Positions 12,301 to 21,132 of a stretch of DNA of 64,000 nt are shown here, in pieces (position 1 is the stretch's first letter; each line of letters begins with the position of its first letter). Origin of the DNA: an uncultured Novosphingobium sp. Its GTDB lineage: Bacteria > Pseudomonadota > Alphaproteobacteria > Sphingomonadales > Sphingomonadaceae. The position numbers were made by a program, and so were the translations under genes. A model generated the notes under the pieces. It made no database searches. It worked only from the letters and a program-made list of their open reading frames with translations, and was not told where the DNA came from. The stretch spans positions 55,893 to 119,892 of the forward strand of contig CAMPIM010000001.1 of the NCBI GenBank assembly GCA_946886365.1, written 5' to 3'.

Positions 12301-14901
12301 ATGATCGCGGCGCTCTCCTCTGCCAGACATCGGCGCGCCCTTTCCGTCGCGCTCCTCCTGCTGATGATGGGATTGGGGCTGGCGATGGTGTTCCACCTCC
12401 TGTCCGAGGTGCATGGCCATGACCTGCGCGGCGCGATCCGGGCCATCACGCCGGGCGCGCTCGCTGGCGCATTGGCGCTGACGATCCTCAGCTATCTTTC
12501 GCTGACGCTGTATGACCATATGGCGCTGCGCATCATCGGCAAGCGGATCGCCTGGCGCACGGCGGCGCTCGCATCCTTTTGCAGCTACACGCTCAGCCAC
12601 AATCTGGGGCTGTCGCTGCTGACCGGCGGATCGGCGCGCATGCGCATCTATGGCGCGGCGGGATTGGGACCGGGCGATGTCGCCCGAGTGATTGCGTCGG
12701 CCAGCCTGTCCTTCTGGGGCGGCGTGATGACGATGGCGGCGCTGTTCTTGGCGGTCGATCCGATGCCGATCGCCATCAAGGCGTTTCCCATTAATGCCTC
12801 GGCTCTACAGCTACTGGGCTTTTGCATGCTGGTCGGAGTCGCGGTGGCATTGGCTGCGCTAAGGCGCACGCCGCATCCCGTCCGGCTATTCGGATGGACC
12901 CTAATGCTGCCATCGCGCGGACAGGCGGCGGCACAGATCGGCATTGCCTGTGTTGACCTCACGCTGTCGAGCGCGGCGCTGTTTGTGCTTCTCCCTCATA
13001 TCGCCATCACGCTCTTCCCGGCCTTCTTCCTGGCCTATACGCTGGGCATCATCATCGCGTTGATCAGCCATGTGCCGGGCGGCGTCGGGCTGTTCGAGGC
13101 CGTGGTCCTCGCTACCGTGCCGCAGGTCGCGCGGCCTTCGCTGTTCGCAGCGCTGCTCGCCTATCGCCTGGTCTATTATCTGCTGCCCTTGGCGGCAGCG
13201 GCATTCCTTATAGTTTTGCATGAACGACACGCATGGCAAAGCCCGGTTCGGCGCGTGCTTAGTGGAGCGGAAAGTCTGGGTCGGGAGATTGCCCCTGCGG
13301 TTCTGGCGATGCTGGCGGCGGCCGGTGGCATCGTCCTGCTGGTGTCCGGATCGCTGCCCGCCATACCGGCCCGGTTCAGGGCCGTGAGCAGCATCCTTCC
13401 CATGCCCTTTGTCGAGGCGTCTCACCTGGCCGCCAGCATGATCGGGGCGATGTTGGTGCTGCTCGCATCGGGCCTCTACCGACGGCAGGATGGCGCGTTC
13501 TGGCTGACCCGGCTGCTGCTGCTGGCGGGCGCGGGCTTCTCTCTGATGAAGGGGCTGGATTATGAGGAAGCGGCCGTCCTGATCGTCATTACCGGCCTGC
13601 TGCAATGGAGCCGTCCCGCCTTTTACCGCAAGACCAGCCTGACCTCCGCCATGCTTGCGCCGGGCTGGATCATTGCGCTGGCGGTGGCGATCGGCATTTC
13701 GGTCTGGATCGGCTTCTTCGCCTTCAAGCATGTCGATTATCAGAATGACCTATGGTGGCAGTTCGGTCGGCACCATGACGCATCCCGCTTCCTGCGCGCA
13801 GCCCTTGCGACCGGCGTCCTGCTGATTTGGGCGGCCTTGTGGCAGTTGCTTCGTCCCGCATCGCCCTTCGCCGGGCCGATCATCTCGACCAGCCCCAGTT
13901 ATGAAGCGCTGGCGTCCGCCCGGAAAACCGACGCGTTCCTGTCGCTGACCGGTGATAAGCTGTTCCTGACGTCCCCATCGGGCAGGGCATTCCTGATGTA
14001 TCAGATTCAGGGTCATAGCTGGATTGTCATGAGCGACCCGGTCGGGGACCCGAGCGAATGGGGCAGCCTGCTTTGGGAACTGCGTGAGCGGGCGGACGCG
14101 GCGCAGGGGCGGCTTCTGCTTTATCAGCTAAGCCTTGATGGTCTGCCCCTTGCCATCGATCTTGGCCTGTCGCTCGTCAAATATGGGGAGGAGGCGCGCG
14201 TCGACCTGTCTCGCTTCACGATCGACGGACCCAAGGGCAAGCCATTCCGCCACGCGTTACGCCGAGCCGAAGGGGAAGGCGTGACCTTCGAGATCGTGCC
14301 CGCCGCTGACGTCGCCCTGCTGATCGATGAGTTGGAAGCGGTGTCGCGCCGCTGGCTCAAAGCCAAGGGGGGTGCCGAAAAAGCGTTCAGCGTCGGCCGG
14401 TTCGACCCGGCCTACTTGCAGCGTTTCGATTGTGCGGTCGTGCGACGGGAGGGCAGGATCATCGCCTTTGCGAACATATGGGCCACCGCCGATCATGGCG
14501 AACTGTCCGTGGACCTGATGCGGCATGATGCAGACATGCCCGCGGGCATGATGGACTTCCTCTTTTGCCGCCTCATGCTTTGGGGACAGGCGCAAGGCTA
14601 CCGCTGGTTCACGCTGGGCATGGCCCCGCTGTCGGGACTGGAGGCGCGTCGGCTCTCGCCCATCTGGGTGAAGGCGGGAGCGCTGATTTTCAAGCATGGG
14701 GGCAGCCTCTACGGCTTCAAGGGCCTCCGCGCCTATAAGGCGAAGTTCACACCGTCCTGGGAGCCGCGCTTCATCGCCGGGCCGCAGGGGTTGTCGATGC
14801 TGCGGGCCATGCTGGACCTTCAGCGGCTTATCGAAGGCGGGCCAAGGAGCGCCGTCAGCCGGATGCGGAATGCTGGACGGAGGGCTTTGGATGTCCGATA
14901 G
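12301..14901 (+). CDS. mprF: Bifunctional lysylphosphatidylglycerol synthase/flippase
   Basis: This 866-residue protein has the usual MprF length and layout. About fourteen hydrophobic segments (residues 15-520) form the flippase part; the C-terminal cytoplasmic domain (about 540-850) is the GNAT-like synthase that moves lysine from Lys-tRNA to phosphatidylglycerol. Typical synthase motifs are FLSLTGDKLFLTSPSG, GDPSEWGSLLWEL, VDLMRHDADMPAGMMDFLF and FNLGMAPLSGL-like FTLGMAPLSGLE. The product lowers the negative surface charge and gives resistance to cationic peptides. The gene lies in an operon with the predicted hydrolase AcvB upstream and a two-component system downstream; its end overlaps the regulator start by 11 bases. 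Amino-acid specificity (Lys or Ala) cannot be told from sequence. Confidence 0.93.
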   Translation: MIAALSSARHRRALSVALLLLMMGLGLAMVFHLLSEVHGHDLRGAIRAITPGALAGALALTILSYLSLTLYDHMALRIIGKRIAWRTAALASFCSYTLSHNLGLSLLTGGSARMRIYGAAGLGPGDVARVIASASLSFWGGVMTMAALFLAVDPMPIAIKAFPINASALQLLGFCMLVGVAVALAALRRTPHPVRLFGWTLMLPSRGQAAAQIGIACVDLTLSSAALFVLLPHIAITLFPAFFLAYTLGIIIALISHVPGGVGLFEAVVLATVPQVARPSLFAALLAYRLVYYLLPLAAAAFLIVLHERHAWQSPVRRVLSGAESLGREIAPAVLAMLAAAGGIVLLVSGSLPAIPARFRAVSSILPMPFVEASHLAASMIGAMLVLLASGLYRRQDGAFWLTRLLLLAGAGFSLMKGLDYEEAAVLIVITGLLQWSRPAFYRKTSLTSAMLAPGWIIALAVAIGISVWIGFFAFKHVDYQNDLWWQFGRHHDASRFLRAALATGVLLIWAALWQLLRPASPFAGPIISTSPSYEALASARKTDAFLSLTGDKLFLTSPSGRAFLMYQIQGHSWIVMSDPVGDPSEWGSLLWELRERADAAQGRLLLYQLSLDGLPLAIDLGLSLVKYGEEARVDLSRFTIDGPKGKPFRHALRRAEGEGVTFEIVPAADVALLIDELEAVSRRWLKAKGGAEKAFSVGRFDPAYLQRFDCAVVRREGRIIAFANIWATADHGELSVDLMRHDADMPAGMMDFLFCRLMLWGQAQGYRWFTLGMAPLSGLEARRLSPIWVKAGALIFKHGGSLYGFKGLRAYKAKFTPSWEPRFIAGPQGLSMLRAMLDLQRLIEGGPRSAVSRMRNAGRRALDVR

Positions 14902-15592
14902 GGCGACCATGAGTTACAAAGTGCTGCTCGTCGAAGATGATGCCACGACGGCCGACTATATCGCAAAGGGCCTTGCCGAAGAGGGCTTCACTATCGACCG
15001 CGCCGAGGATGGGCGGGAGGGATTGTTCATGGCGACCGAGGCAAGCCATGATGCGATCATCCTCGACCGGATGCTGCCGGGCATGGATGGCATGGCCGTG
15101 CTCGCGGCGTTGCGAGCGGCGGGCATCGAGACGCCGGTCATGATCCTGTCTGCCCTCGCGACGGCTGACGAACGGGTCAAGGGATTGACCAGTGGATCGG
15201 ACGATTATCTCGCCAAGCCGTTTGCCTTCGCCGAATTGCTGGCGCGGCTGCGGATCATGTTGCGGCGGGGGAAGGCAGGGCAGGCCGAAACCCGGCTGAC
15301 ATGCGGCGATCTGGAAGTGGACCTGCTTTCAAGGAAAGCCATGCGCGGGAGCCGGTCGGTCGACCTGCAACCGCGCGAGTTCCGCCTGCTCGAATATATG
15401 ATGCGCCACAGGGGCGAGGTCGTGACGCGGACCATGTTGCTGGAGGGCGTGTGGGATTATCATTTCGATCCCGGCACCAATGTCATCGACGTCCATATCA
15501 GCCGTTTGCGGCGCAAGATCGATGAAGATGGCGAGCGGCCGTTGATCCACACGGTGCGTGGCGCGGGCTATCGCCTGAGCGAGAATGGCTGA
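14891..15592 (+). CDS. OmpR/PhoB-family response regulator
   Basis: This is a 233-residue regulator. The receiver domain (about 10-122) has acidic residues in VLLVEDD, the phosphoacceptor Asp59 in IILDRMLPGMDG and the conserved Lys in YLAKPFAFAELLARL. A winged-helix domain (about 135-230) ends with DVHISRLRRKIDEDG and TVRGAGYRL, the OmpR recognition-helix and wing signatures. The start at 14891 has ACGGAGGG at good spacing and overlaps mprF by 11 bases; an ATG at 14909 is the alternative. Its stop shares bases with the start of the kinase gene (TGATG). It belongs to the PmrA/QseB-like group, which often controls envelope modification, consistent with mprF in the same operon. Confidence 0.93.
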   Translation: MSDRATMSYKVLLVEDDATTADYIAKGLAEEGFTIDRAEDGREGLFMATEASHDAIILDRMLPGMDGMAVLAALRAAGIETPVMILSALATADERVKGLTSGSDDYLAKPFAFAELLARLRIMLRRGKAGQAETRLTCGDLEVDLLSRKAMRGSRSVDLQPREFRLLEYMMRHRGEVVTRTMLLEGVWDYHFDPGTNVIDVHISRLRRKIDEDGERPLIHTVRGAGYRLSENG

Positions 15593-16995
15593 TGCACGTC
15601 ATGCGCTGGCGCTATTCGGTCATCTGGCGCTTTGCTCTGCTGATCTTCCTGATGCAGATCGCCTGCGTGCTGGTGTCGCTTTGGGCGGTCCATCGCTTCA
15701 CTAGCCAGTCAGTCAACCATGCCAGCCGCGAGATAGCGGTCGGCCTGCGCGACGACATATCGGCCACCTACGCCGCTGCCGGATTAGCCGCCGCCGGGGC
15801 GACGGTGCGCAGCCGCATCGCCGCAGATCCGGTCGGCGACTCCATCCTTCTGCTCATGGGACCCGACGGTCGCCGCATCGCCGGCAATCTCGATAAATGG
15901 CCCGATCATGTCGGCACGGCTGAATCCTGGCGTCTGGTGAATCTGCTGCACGCTCCCCGCCAGCATGGCGATCCGCAGGTCATGGGCATCGTCAGTACCC
16001 GCTTTCCCGATGGCACGCGCCTGCTGACCGGACATGTGGTGGAAAGCGACCTGCGCTTCGGCGGCTATCTGGAAGCCGCGCTGTTGAGCGCTGTCCTGAT
16101 TGCGGTTCCCCTTGCGGCGGGAGCCGCCTGGCTTTCGGCCTCTATCATGCGAAGGCGCCTGCACGCCGTGGCCGATACGGCAAGCGCGGTGAAAACAGGC
16201 GACATGGAACGCCGCATCGCCCTGACCGGCAGCGGAGACATGTTCGATACGCTGGGCCAGGCGATCAACGCCATGTTGGACCGGATTACGGGGCTGGTCG
16301 ATGAACTGCGTCTGGTGACTGACGGCCTTGCCCATGACCTGCGTTCGCCGCTCACCCGGTTGCGTGCCGTGCTGGACGGAGCGGTCAAGCAAAGTCATGA
16401 TGAGGCCAGCGTCAGCGCACTTGAACGCGCGGTTGAGGAAAGCGACACGCTGCTGCGCATGCTGGACACCGCCCTGCTCATCAGCCGGGCCGAAGCCGGA
16501 ATAGGTCGGGACAGCTTCATGCCGGTCGATATCGCTGCGCTGCTCCATGATTTTCAGGACATGTACGGCGCCTTGGCCGACGAACGGGATGTGACCATTT
16601 CCGTGGAGGCTGAAGCCGGCTTGTTTCTGTTTTCCAATCGAGAGATGCTGGGGCAGGCGCTTTCGAACCTGATCGATAATGCGCTGAAATATGGTGGTGA
16701 TCGCATTGGCCTTTCAGCGCGCACTGAAGCCGGGTCGATACTGATTCAGGTGTCCGACAATGGTCCCGGCGTTCCAGAGGAGCATCGCGAGCGCGCCCTC
16801 AGCCGCTTCGCCCGGTTGGACCTGTCCCGGCACATCGCGGGCGCAGGCCTTGGCCTTTCGCTCGCCGCCGCTGTCGCGCGGCTCCACGGCGGCGCGCTCG
16901 TGCTGGGTGACGCGGCCCCTGGATTGCTTGTCACGCTGTCGTTCCCCTATTCGCCGAATGACGGTGAGGCTGCGCAATCGACGTCGGCGATTTAG
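15592..16995 (+). CDS. Membrane sensor histidine kinase (HAMP-HisKA-HATPase)
   Basis: This 467-residue kinase is the partner of the preceding regulator. One membrane helix lies near residues 9-30 and a second near 160-185; the roughly 130 residues between them form a periplasmic sensor without a recognised ligand pattern. HAMP follows (about 185-237), then the phosphoacceptor His248 in GLAHDLRSPLTRL, the N-box NLIDNALKYGG, and DNGPGVPEEHR and GAGLGLSLAAAV of the ATP lid. The closeness to mprF and acvB suggests it reads envelope stress or cationic peptides; the signal is inferred. Confidence 0.93.
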   Translation: MHVMRWRYSVIWRFALLIFLMQIACVLVSLWAVHRFTSQSVNHASREIAVGLRDDISATYAAAGLAAAGATVRSRIAADPVGDSILLLMGPDGRRIAGNLDKWPDHVGTAESWRLVNLLHAPRQHGDPQVMGIVSTRFPDGTRLLTGHVVESDLRFGGYLEAALLSAVLIAVPLAAGAAWLSASIMRRRLHAVADTASAVKTGDMERRIALTGSGDMFDTLGQAINAMLDRITGLVDELRLVTDGLAHDLRSPLTRLRAVLDGAVKQSHDEASVSALERAVEESDTLLRMLDTALLISRAEAGIGRDSFMPVDIAALLHDFQDMYGALADERDVTISVEAEAGLFLFSNREMLGQALSNLIDNALKYGGDRIGLSARTEAGSILIQVSDNGPGVPEEHRERALSRFARLDLSRHIAGAGLGLSLAAAVARLHGGALVLGDAAPGLLVTLSFPYSPNDGEAAQSTSAI

Positions 16996-17223
16996 AATTT
17001 CCCCCATCTTTGGGATTGCGGAAAGCGATAAGAGCGGGGCGGCATTCTGGTTCTGAATGGCTCCCGGAGGTGCTCCGCTTTTCCACGAAATCAGTCTATT
17101 GACGGCGCGCCATATCGCATTTAGCCCGCGCGGGGCTGGACAACTCACGGATGAACCGCGACGCGATCTGGACTTCGAAGGCCCAGCCGAATGTGGCGAT
17201 CGGCCGCTGCAAAGGACTGGACT

Positions 17224-18111
17224 ATGCTGCTGCCGGGCATCGCCGCGGGAATGTTGATGATGGGCGCACAGGCGGCAACGGTCGACGCGCCGCCGCCCGA
17301 GGCGTCGCCGACAGTGGACGTGGCAAGCGCTGCGGCCGCGTTGAACATATCCTTGGCTCCCAAATCGGAAAACGGCGCGGAGGAACAGCCCACCGACATC
17401 GTGGTGACCGGCGCAGATCGAGCCCCACCGGGCGACCCGCTTGAGCATCTCAATGCAAAAAGCTTTGAAGCGGTTCAGTCGGTTGACAAGGCCGTGGTCG
17501 AGCCAGTGGCGAAGGCCTATAATAAGGGACTGCCCAAGCCCGTTCGGAAGGGCTTCCGTAACTTCTTCGCCAATTTGCAGGAGCCGGTGGTGTTCGCCGC
17601 TTATATGCTCCAGCTGAAGCCCGGCAAGGCGGTGGAAACGGTGGGGCGCTTCACCATCAACACGACGCTTGGGGTCGCGGGCCTGTTCGACGTCGCCAAG
17701 CGCAAGCCCTTCTTCCTGCCCTATCGGCCCAACGGTCTCGCCAATGTGCTTGGCTATTATGGCGTAGGTCCGGGGCCATATATGTATCTGCCCATCGTCG
17801 GACCGACCACGCTACGCGATATCATCGGCGATACGGTCGACAAGATGGCGGTGCCCTTCCTGATCGGAAAGCCCTTTACAAAGCCTGCCTATGTCATTCC
17901 GGCGACGATCCTCAACCAGCTTGGCGAGCGCGCGGCCTTTGACGATACCGTCCAGAAAATCCGCAAGGAGGACGATCCCTATGCGGCGTATCGCGAGCTG
18001 TATCTGAAGCAGCGTAAGGCAGAGATCGAGGCGCTGCACGGTCGGGCGAGCGATGACGTGGTGCCGGTTTATGGGCGACAGATGGGAGAAGGTGGGGCGG
18101 CGTCGCAATAA
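17224..18111 (+). CDS. mlaA: MlaA/VacJ-family outer-membrane lipid-asymmetry protein
   Basis: This is a 295-residue protein. The MlaA domain covers about residues 75-270: FRNFFANLQEPVVFAAYMLQLKPGKA, RFTINTTLGVAGLFDVAK and YGVGPGPYMYLPIVGPTTLRD are all family signatures. MlaA takes mislocalised phospholipids from the outer leaflet of the outer membrane for return via the Mla system. The start at 17224 has AAAGGA eight bases upstream and gives a signal peptide (LLPGIAAGMLMMGAQA). No lipobox cysteine is present, unlike E. coli MlaA. The linker at about 68-73 reads DIVVTG, like a TonB box of sphingomonad receptors. No mlaB-F genes are nearby. It could belong to the envelope regulon of the preceding operon but has its own 228-base upstream gap. 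Confidence 0.88.
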   Translation: MLLPGIAAGMLMMGAQAATVDAPPPEASPTVDVASAAAALNISLAPKSENGAEEQPTDIVVTGADRAPPGDPLEHLNAKSFEAVQSVDKAVVEPVAKAYNKGLPKPVRKGFRNFFANLQEPVVFAAYMLQLKPGKAVETVGRFTINTTLGVAGLFDVAKRKPFFLPYRPNGLANVLGYYGVGPGPYMYLPIVGPTTLRDIIGDTVDKMAVPFLIGKPFTKPAYVIPATILNQLGERAAFDDTVQKIRKEDDPYAAYRELYLKQRKAEIEALHGRASDDVVPVYGRQMGEGGAASQ

Positions 18112-18154
18112 CAGGCGCTCTGCTGATCTTCGATGCCGCTCAACCTGGATCGTG

Positions 18155-19714
18155 TCACAAATTGAGCGGCGCCGGGGGCAGTGTGCGTGAAGAGACGCGC
18201 CGCGAATGTCGCGAGAATATAGAAGATACGGCGCAGCGCCTTCTGCGTTCAGAAGGCGCTGTTACGCCCGTGCAGATCAACTTCAATTCAACATAGTCAT
18301 CGATGCCCCAGTGGGAGCCTTCGCGCCCAAGGCCTGATTCCTTGACGCCGCCGAAGGGCGCGACCTCCGTAGAGATCAGGCCGCTGTTAAGGCCGACCAT
18401 TCCATATTCCAGCGCTTCCGAAACGCGGATGCTTCGATCCAGATCTCGCGTGTAGACGTAGCTGGCAAGGCCAGCCGGAGTGTCGTTGGCCATCGCGATC
18501 GCCTCCGCCTCGCTTTGGAACCGTACCAGACCGGCGACCGGGCCGAAAGTTTCCTCCTTGCAAAGCAGCGCGTCGGCGGAAACATTCGCCAATACCGTGG
18601 GAAGGAAGAAATTGCCTTCGCCCTCGATCGCGTGACCGCCAGTCAGAATATGCGCCCCACGCGTCACTGCGTCATCGACATGAGCGGAGGCCTTGGCCAC
18701 TGCCCGCCCGTCAATCAGGGGGCCTTGGTCTGTGGGACCGCTCATGCCCGCGCCCACCACGAACTCGCTGACGCGTTCGGCCAAGCGCGTTGCAAAGGCT
18801 TCGAAAATGCCATCCTGGACCAGAAAGCGGTTTGCGCAGACGCAGGTTTGGCCGGTGTTGCGAAATTTCGACATCAGAGCGCCTTCAACCGCGCTTTCGA
18901 CATCGGCGTCATCGAAGACGATGAAGGGTGCGTTGCCGCCTAGTTCCAGGGAAACACGCTTCACTGTCGACATGCAACGTGCCGCCAGCATTTTGCCCAC
19001 GCCCGTCGAACCCGTAAACGTGAATTTTCGCACTCGCGGGTCCGTGGTCAGGATTTCCCCGATCGGTGCCGCATCGCCGGTCACGACGTTGAATATCCCG
19101 GCGGGCACCCCGGCCTCCTCCGCCAACACGGCGAGCGCCAGTGCCGAAAAGGGTGTGAGTTCAGAGGGTTTGAGCACCATCGAGCAACCGGCGGCCAAAG
19201 CGGGGCCTGCCTTGCGCGTGATCATGGCGAGGGGGAAGTTCCAGGGCGTGACGGCGGCGACGACGCCAACCGGCTCCTTACGTACGGCCAGACGGCGATC
19301 GGATGCGTGCGGCTGGATCAGTTCGCCATTGATCCGGCGTGCTTCCTCCGCGAACCATTCCAGAAAGGACGCTGCATAGGCGATCTCGCCTTTGGCCTCG
19401 GCAAAAGGCTTGCCCTGCTCCAGCGTCAAAATTGTGGCCAGATCGTCCTGGTGCGTGAGCATCAGTTCGCCCCAGCGCCGCAATATGGTGCCGCGCGCCT
19501 TTGCAGCCAGCTTGCGCCAATCGACTTGCGCCCGCCAGGCGGAAGCGACCGCCTGTTTTGTTTCGTCCGCGCCCAAATTGGGCACAGGCCCCAATTCAGA
19601 GCCGTCCGCGGGATTGGTGACGGCGATCTTCGCCGCTCCCTCGACCCACTGCCCGTCGATGAAAGCCGCTTCCTTGAGCAGGCCAGGCCGAGAGAGAGTG
19701 TGAGGGAAGGTCAC
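18155..19714 (-). CDS. gabD: NAD(P)-dependent succinate-semialdehyde dehydrogenase with an aberrant C-terminal extension
   Basis: This enzyme oxidises succinate semialdehyde to succinate, the second step of GABA breakdown. It is an ALDH-fold protein with the NAD loop FTGSTGVGK, catalytic Glu in LELGGNAPFIVFDDAD and nucleophile Cys in NTGQTCVCANR; WGIDDYVELKLIC is the normal C-terminal end. A GabD body is about 483 residues, but this frame runs 519: after ICTG come 36 low-complexity residues (VTAPSERRRR and onward). A TAA lies one frame off exactly at that point (18272-18270) and a 12-bp hairpin follows, so a one-base gain or two-base loss probably removed the stop. The dehydrogenase core is intact and may still work. 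It overlaps gabT by four bases. Confidence 0.93.
   Translation of the reverse strand: MTFPHTLSRPGLLKEAAFIDGQWVEGAAKIAVTNPADGSELGPVPNLGADETKQAVASAWRAQVDWRKLAAKARGTILRRWGELMLTHQDDLATILTLEQGKPFAEAKGEIAYAASFLEWFAEEARRINGELIQPHASDRRLAVRKEPVGVVAAVTPWNFPLAMITRKAGPALAAGCSMVLKPSELTPFSALALAVLAEEAGVPAGIFNVVTGDAAPIGEILTTDPRVRKFTFTGSTGVGKMLAARCMSTVKRVSLELGGNAPFIVFDDADVESAVEGALMSKFRNTGQTCVCANRFLVQDGIFEAFATRLAERVSEFVVGAGMSGPTDQGPLIDGRAVAKASAHVDDAVTRGAHILTGGHAIEGEGNFFLPTVLANVSADALLCKEETFGPVAGLVRFQSEAEAIAMANDTPAGLASYVYTRDLDRSIRVSEALEYGMVGLNSGLISTEVAPFGGVKESGLGREGSHWGIDDYVELKLICTGVTAPSERRRRCAVSSIFSRHSRRVSSRTLPPAPLNL
18234..18261 (-). terminator. 12-bp perfect hairpin, probable gabTD terminator now inside the reading frame
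   Basis: CAGCGCCTTCTG and its exact complement CAGAAGGCGCTG flank a four-base loop. Read on the gab strand it begins eight bases after the out-of-frame TAA that should end gabD, and is followed by a moderately T-rich stretch without a clean U-tract. The position is right for the natural 3' end of the operon; the weak tail makes factor-independent termination uncertain. Confidence 0.6.
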
Positions 19715-20997
19715 GCCACCTCCCTCGCGGGAACTGTCAGCGCCTTCTTCAGAATATTCAGGCCTTGCTCCAATGTTTCGTCCTCAACAGTTAGCGGCAC
19801 CAATATCCTTATAGCCTGACCGGACTGGCCGCAGCTTAGCAATATCAGCCCTTGTTCGAGCGCGCGAGAGCAGACGCGCTTTGCCTCAACGCCGTCGGGC
19901 TGGCCATGTTCACCGACGATGTCGAAGGCAATCATCGCCCCGGGGCCGCGCAGGCCGGTGATCTTCACCAGATTCTTGTTCTCAGCGAACTGCGTAATGC
20001 GTTCCCGAATTCTGTGGCCGATGACATTGGCACGGTCGAGGAGACGTTCATCCTCGATAACATCCAGCACGGCCAAGGCTGCAGCCAGCCCGACGGGAGA
20101 GCCGCCATAGGTGCCCCCCAGACCGCCCGGGCCGATGACGTCCATCACATCAGCGCGTCCTATGACCCCGGAAATCGGAAAGCCGCCGCCTAGCGATTTC
20201 GCCACGGTAAGGAGGTCGGGCTTGATCGGCATATGTTCGATGCCGAACATCTTGCCGGTTCGCCCGAAGCCGGTCTGAACCTCATCCGCGATCACCAATA
20301 TGCCATGACGACGACGGATATCATCGAGCGCCTGGAAAAATTCGGGCGGCGGGCTGTGGAAACCACCTTCGCCCTGAACCGGCTCGATGATGAAAGCCGC
20401 GATACGTTCTGGTTCGATGTCGGCCGCAAACAGGAAATTGAGAGCCTTGAGCGTTTCCTCAACGCTGACCCCTGTGGTCGGGCTGGGATAGGGGAGATGG
20501 TAGATTTCCCCAGGAAAGGGTCCAAGGCCCTTCTTGTAGGGCGAAACCTTGCCGGTCATGGCAGACGTCAGCAGGGTCCGGCCATGGAAGCCGCCCGCAA
20601 AGGCGATGATGCCGGGGCGCCCGGTGGCTGCGCGTGCGATCTTGACTGCGTTTTCGGTCGCTTCCGCGCCGGTCGTGAAAAAGATGGTCTTGGCATCGCC
20701 ATCGACGGGCGCCAAAGCGTTCAGCCGCTCAGCCAATTCGATATAAGGCGGATAGGCAACCACCTGAAATGCCGTGTGCGTGTATTTGTCGATCTGGTCG
20801 CGAACCGCCGCGATCACCTTGGGGTGACGATGGCCGACGTTGAGAACCGCGATCCCGCCCGCAAAATCGATATAGGCATTGCCTTCGACATCCCAGATGG
20901 TGGCGTTCTCGGCCCCGCTGGCGATAATATTGGTGGCGGTGGCGACGCCCTGCGGAATGGCTTCCTTGCGACGGGCGTTATATTCGGCGTTCCGCAT
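19711..20997 (-). CDS. gabT: 4-aminobutyrate--2-oxoglutarate transaminase
   Basis: This 428-residue class III PLP aminotransferase converts GABA and 2-oxoglutarate to succinate semialdehyde and glutamate. Visible hallmarks are FTTGAEATENAVKIARAATGR, GGFHGRT, ADEVQTGFGRTGKMFGIEH and the PLP lysine in TVAKSLGGGFP; the length fits GabT. It is first in a two-gene minus-strand operon with gabD, whose ATG overlaps its TGA. The divergent LysR gene at 21133 is the likely regulator. Related omega-amino-acid transaminases share these motifs, but the paired gabD makes GABA the best substrate guess. Confidence 0.93.
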   Translation of the reverse strand: MRNAEYNARRKEAIPQGVATATNIIASGAENATIWDVEGNAYIDFAGGIAVLNVGHRHPKVIAAVRDQIDKYTHTAFQVVAYPPYIELAERLNALAPVDGDAKTIFFTTGAEATENAVKIARAATGRPGIIAFAGGFHGRTLLTSAMTGKVSPYKKGLGPFPGEIYHLPYPSPTTGVSVEETLKALNFLFAADIEPERIAAFIIEPVQGEGGFHSPPPEFFQALDDIRRRHGILVIADEVQTGFGRTGKMFGIEHMPIKPDLLTVAKSLGGGFPISGVIGRADVMDVIGPGGLGGTYGGSPVGLAAALAVLDVIEDERLLDRANVIGHRIRERITQFAENKNLVKITGLRGPGAMIAFDIVGEHGQPDGVEAKRVCSRALEQGLILLSCGQSGQAIRILVPLTVEDETLEQGLNILKKALTVPAREVA

Positions 20998-21092
20998 CTG
21001 ACGACCTTCATGATGGTTTCTGGAATCTGTCTTGATGCTGACACATTAGGGGATTCCGCCTTCCGGAAGCAGTTGCTTTCGGCGGCCGCTTT

Positions 21093-21109
21093 GGTAACCT
21101 GGGGTCACC
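21093..21109. promoter_or_regulatory. Candidate LysR operator between gabT and its divergent regulator
   Basis: The 135-base divergent gap contains the near-perfect inverted repeat GGTAACC-TGG-GGTCACC, one mismatch in seven, located 24 bases before the LysR start. LysR regulators commonly bind interrupted dyads in such gaps. Seen directly; binding is inference. Confidence 0.4.
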
Positions 21110-21132
21110 ATCTACTCCTATGGCTGAACGCG

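Noticed and set aside
20233..21132. Upstream in-frame extension of the LysR gene
   Set aside because: It runs antisense through gabT; the LysR HTH begins right after ATG 21133.
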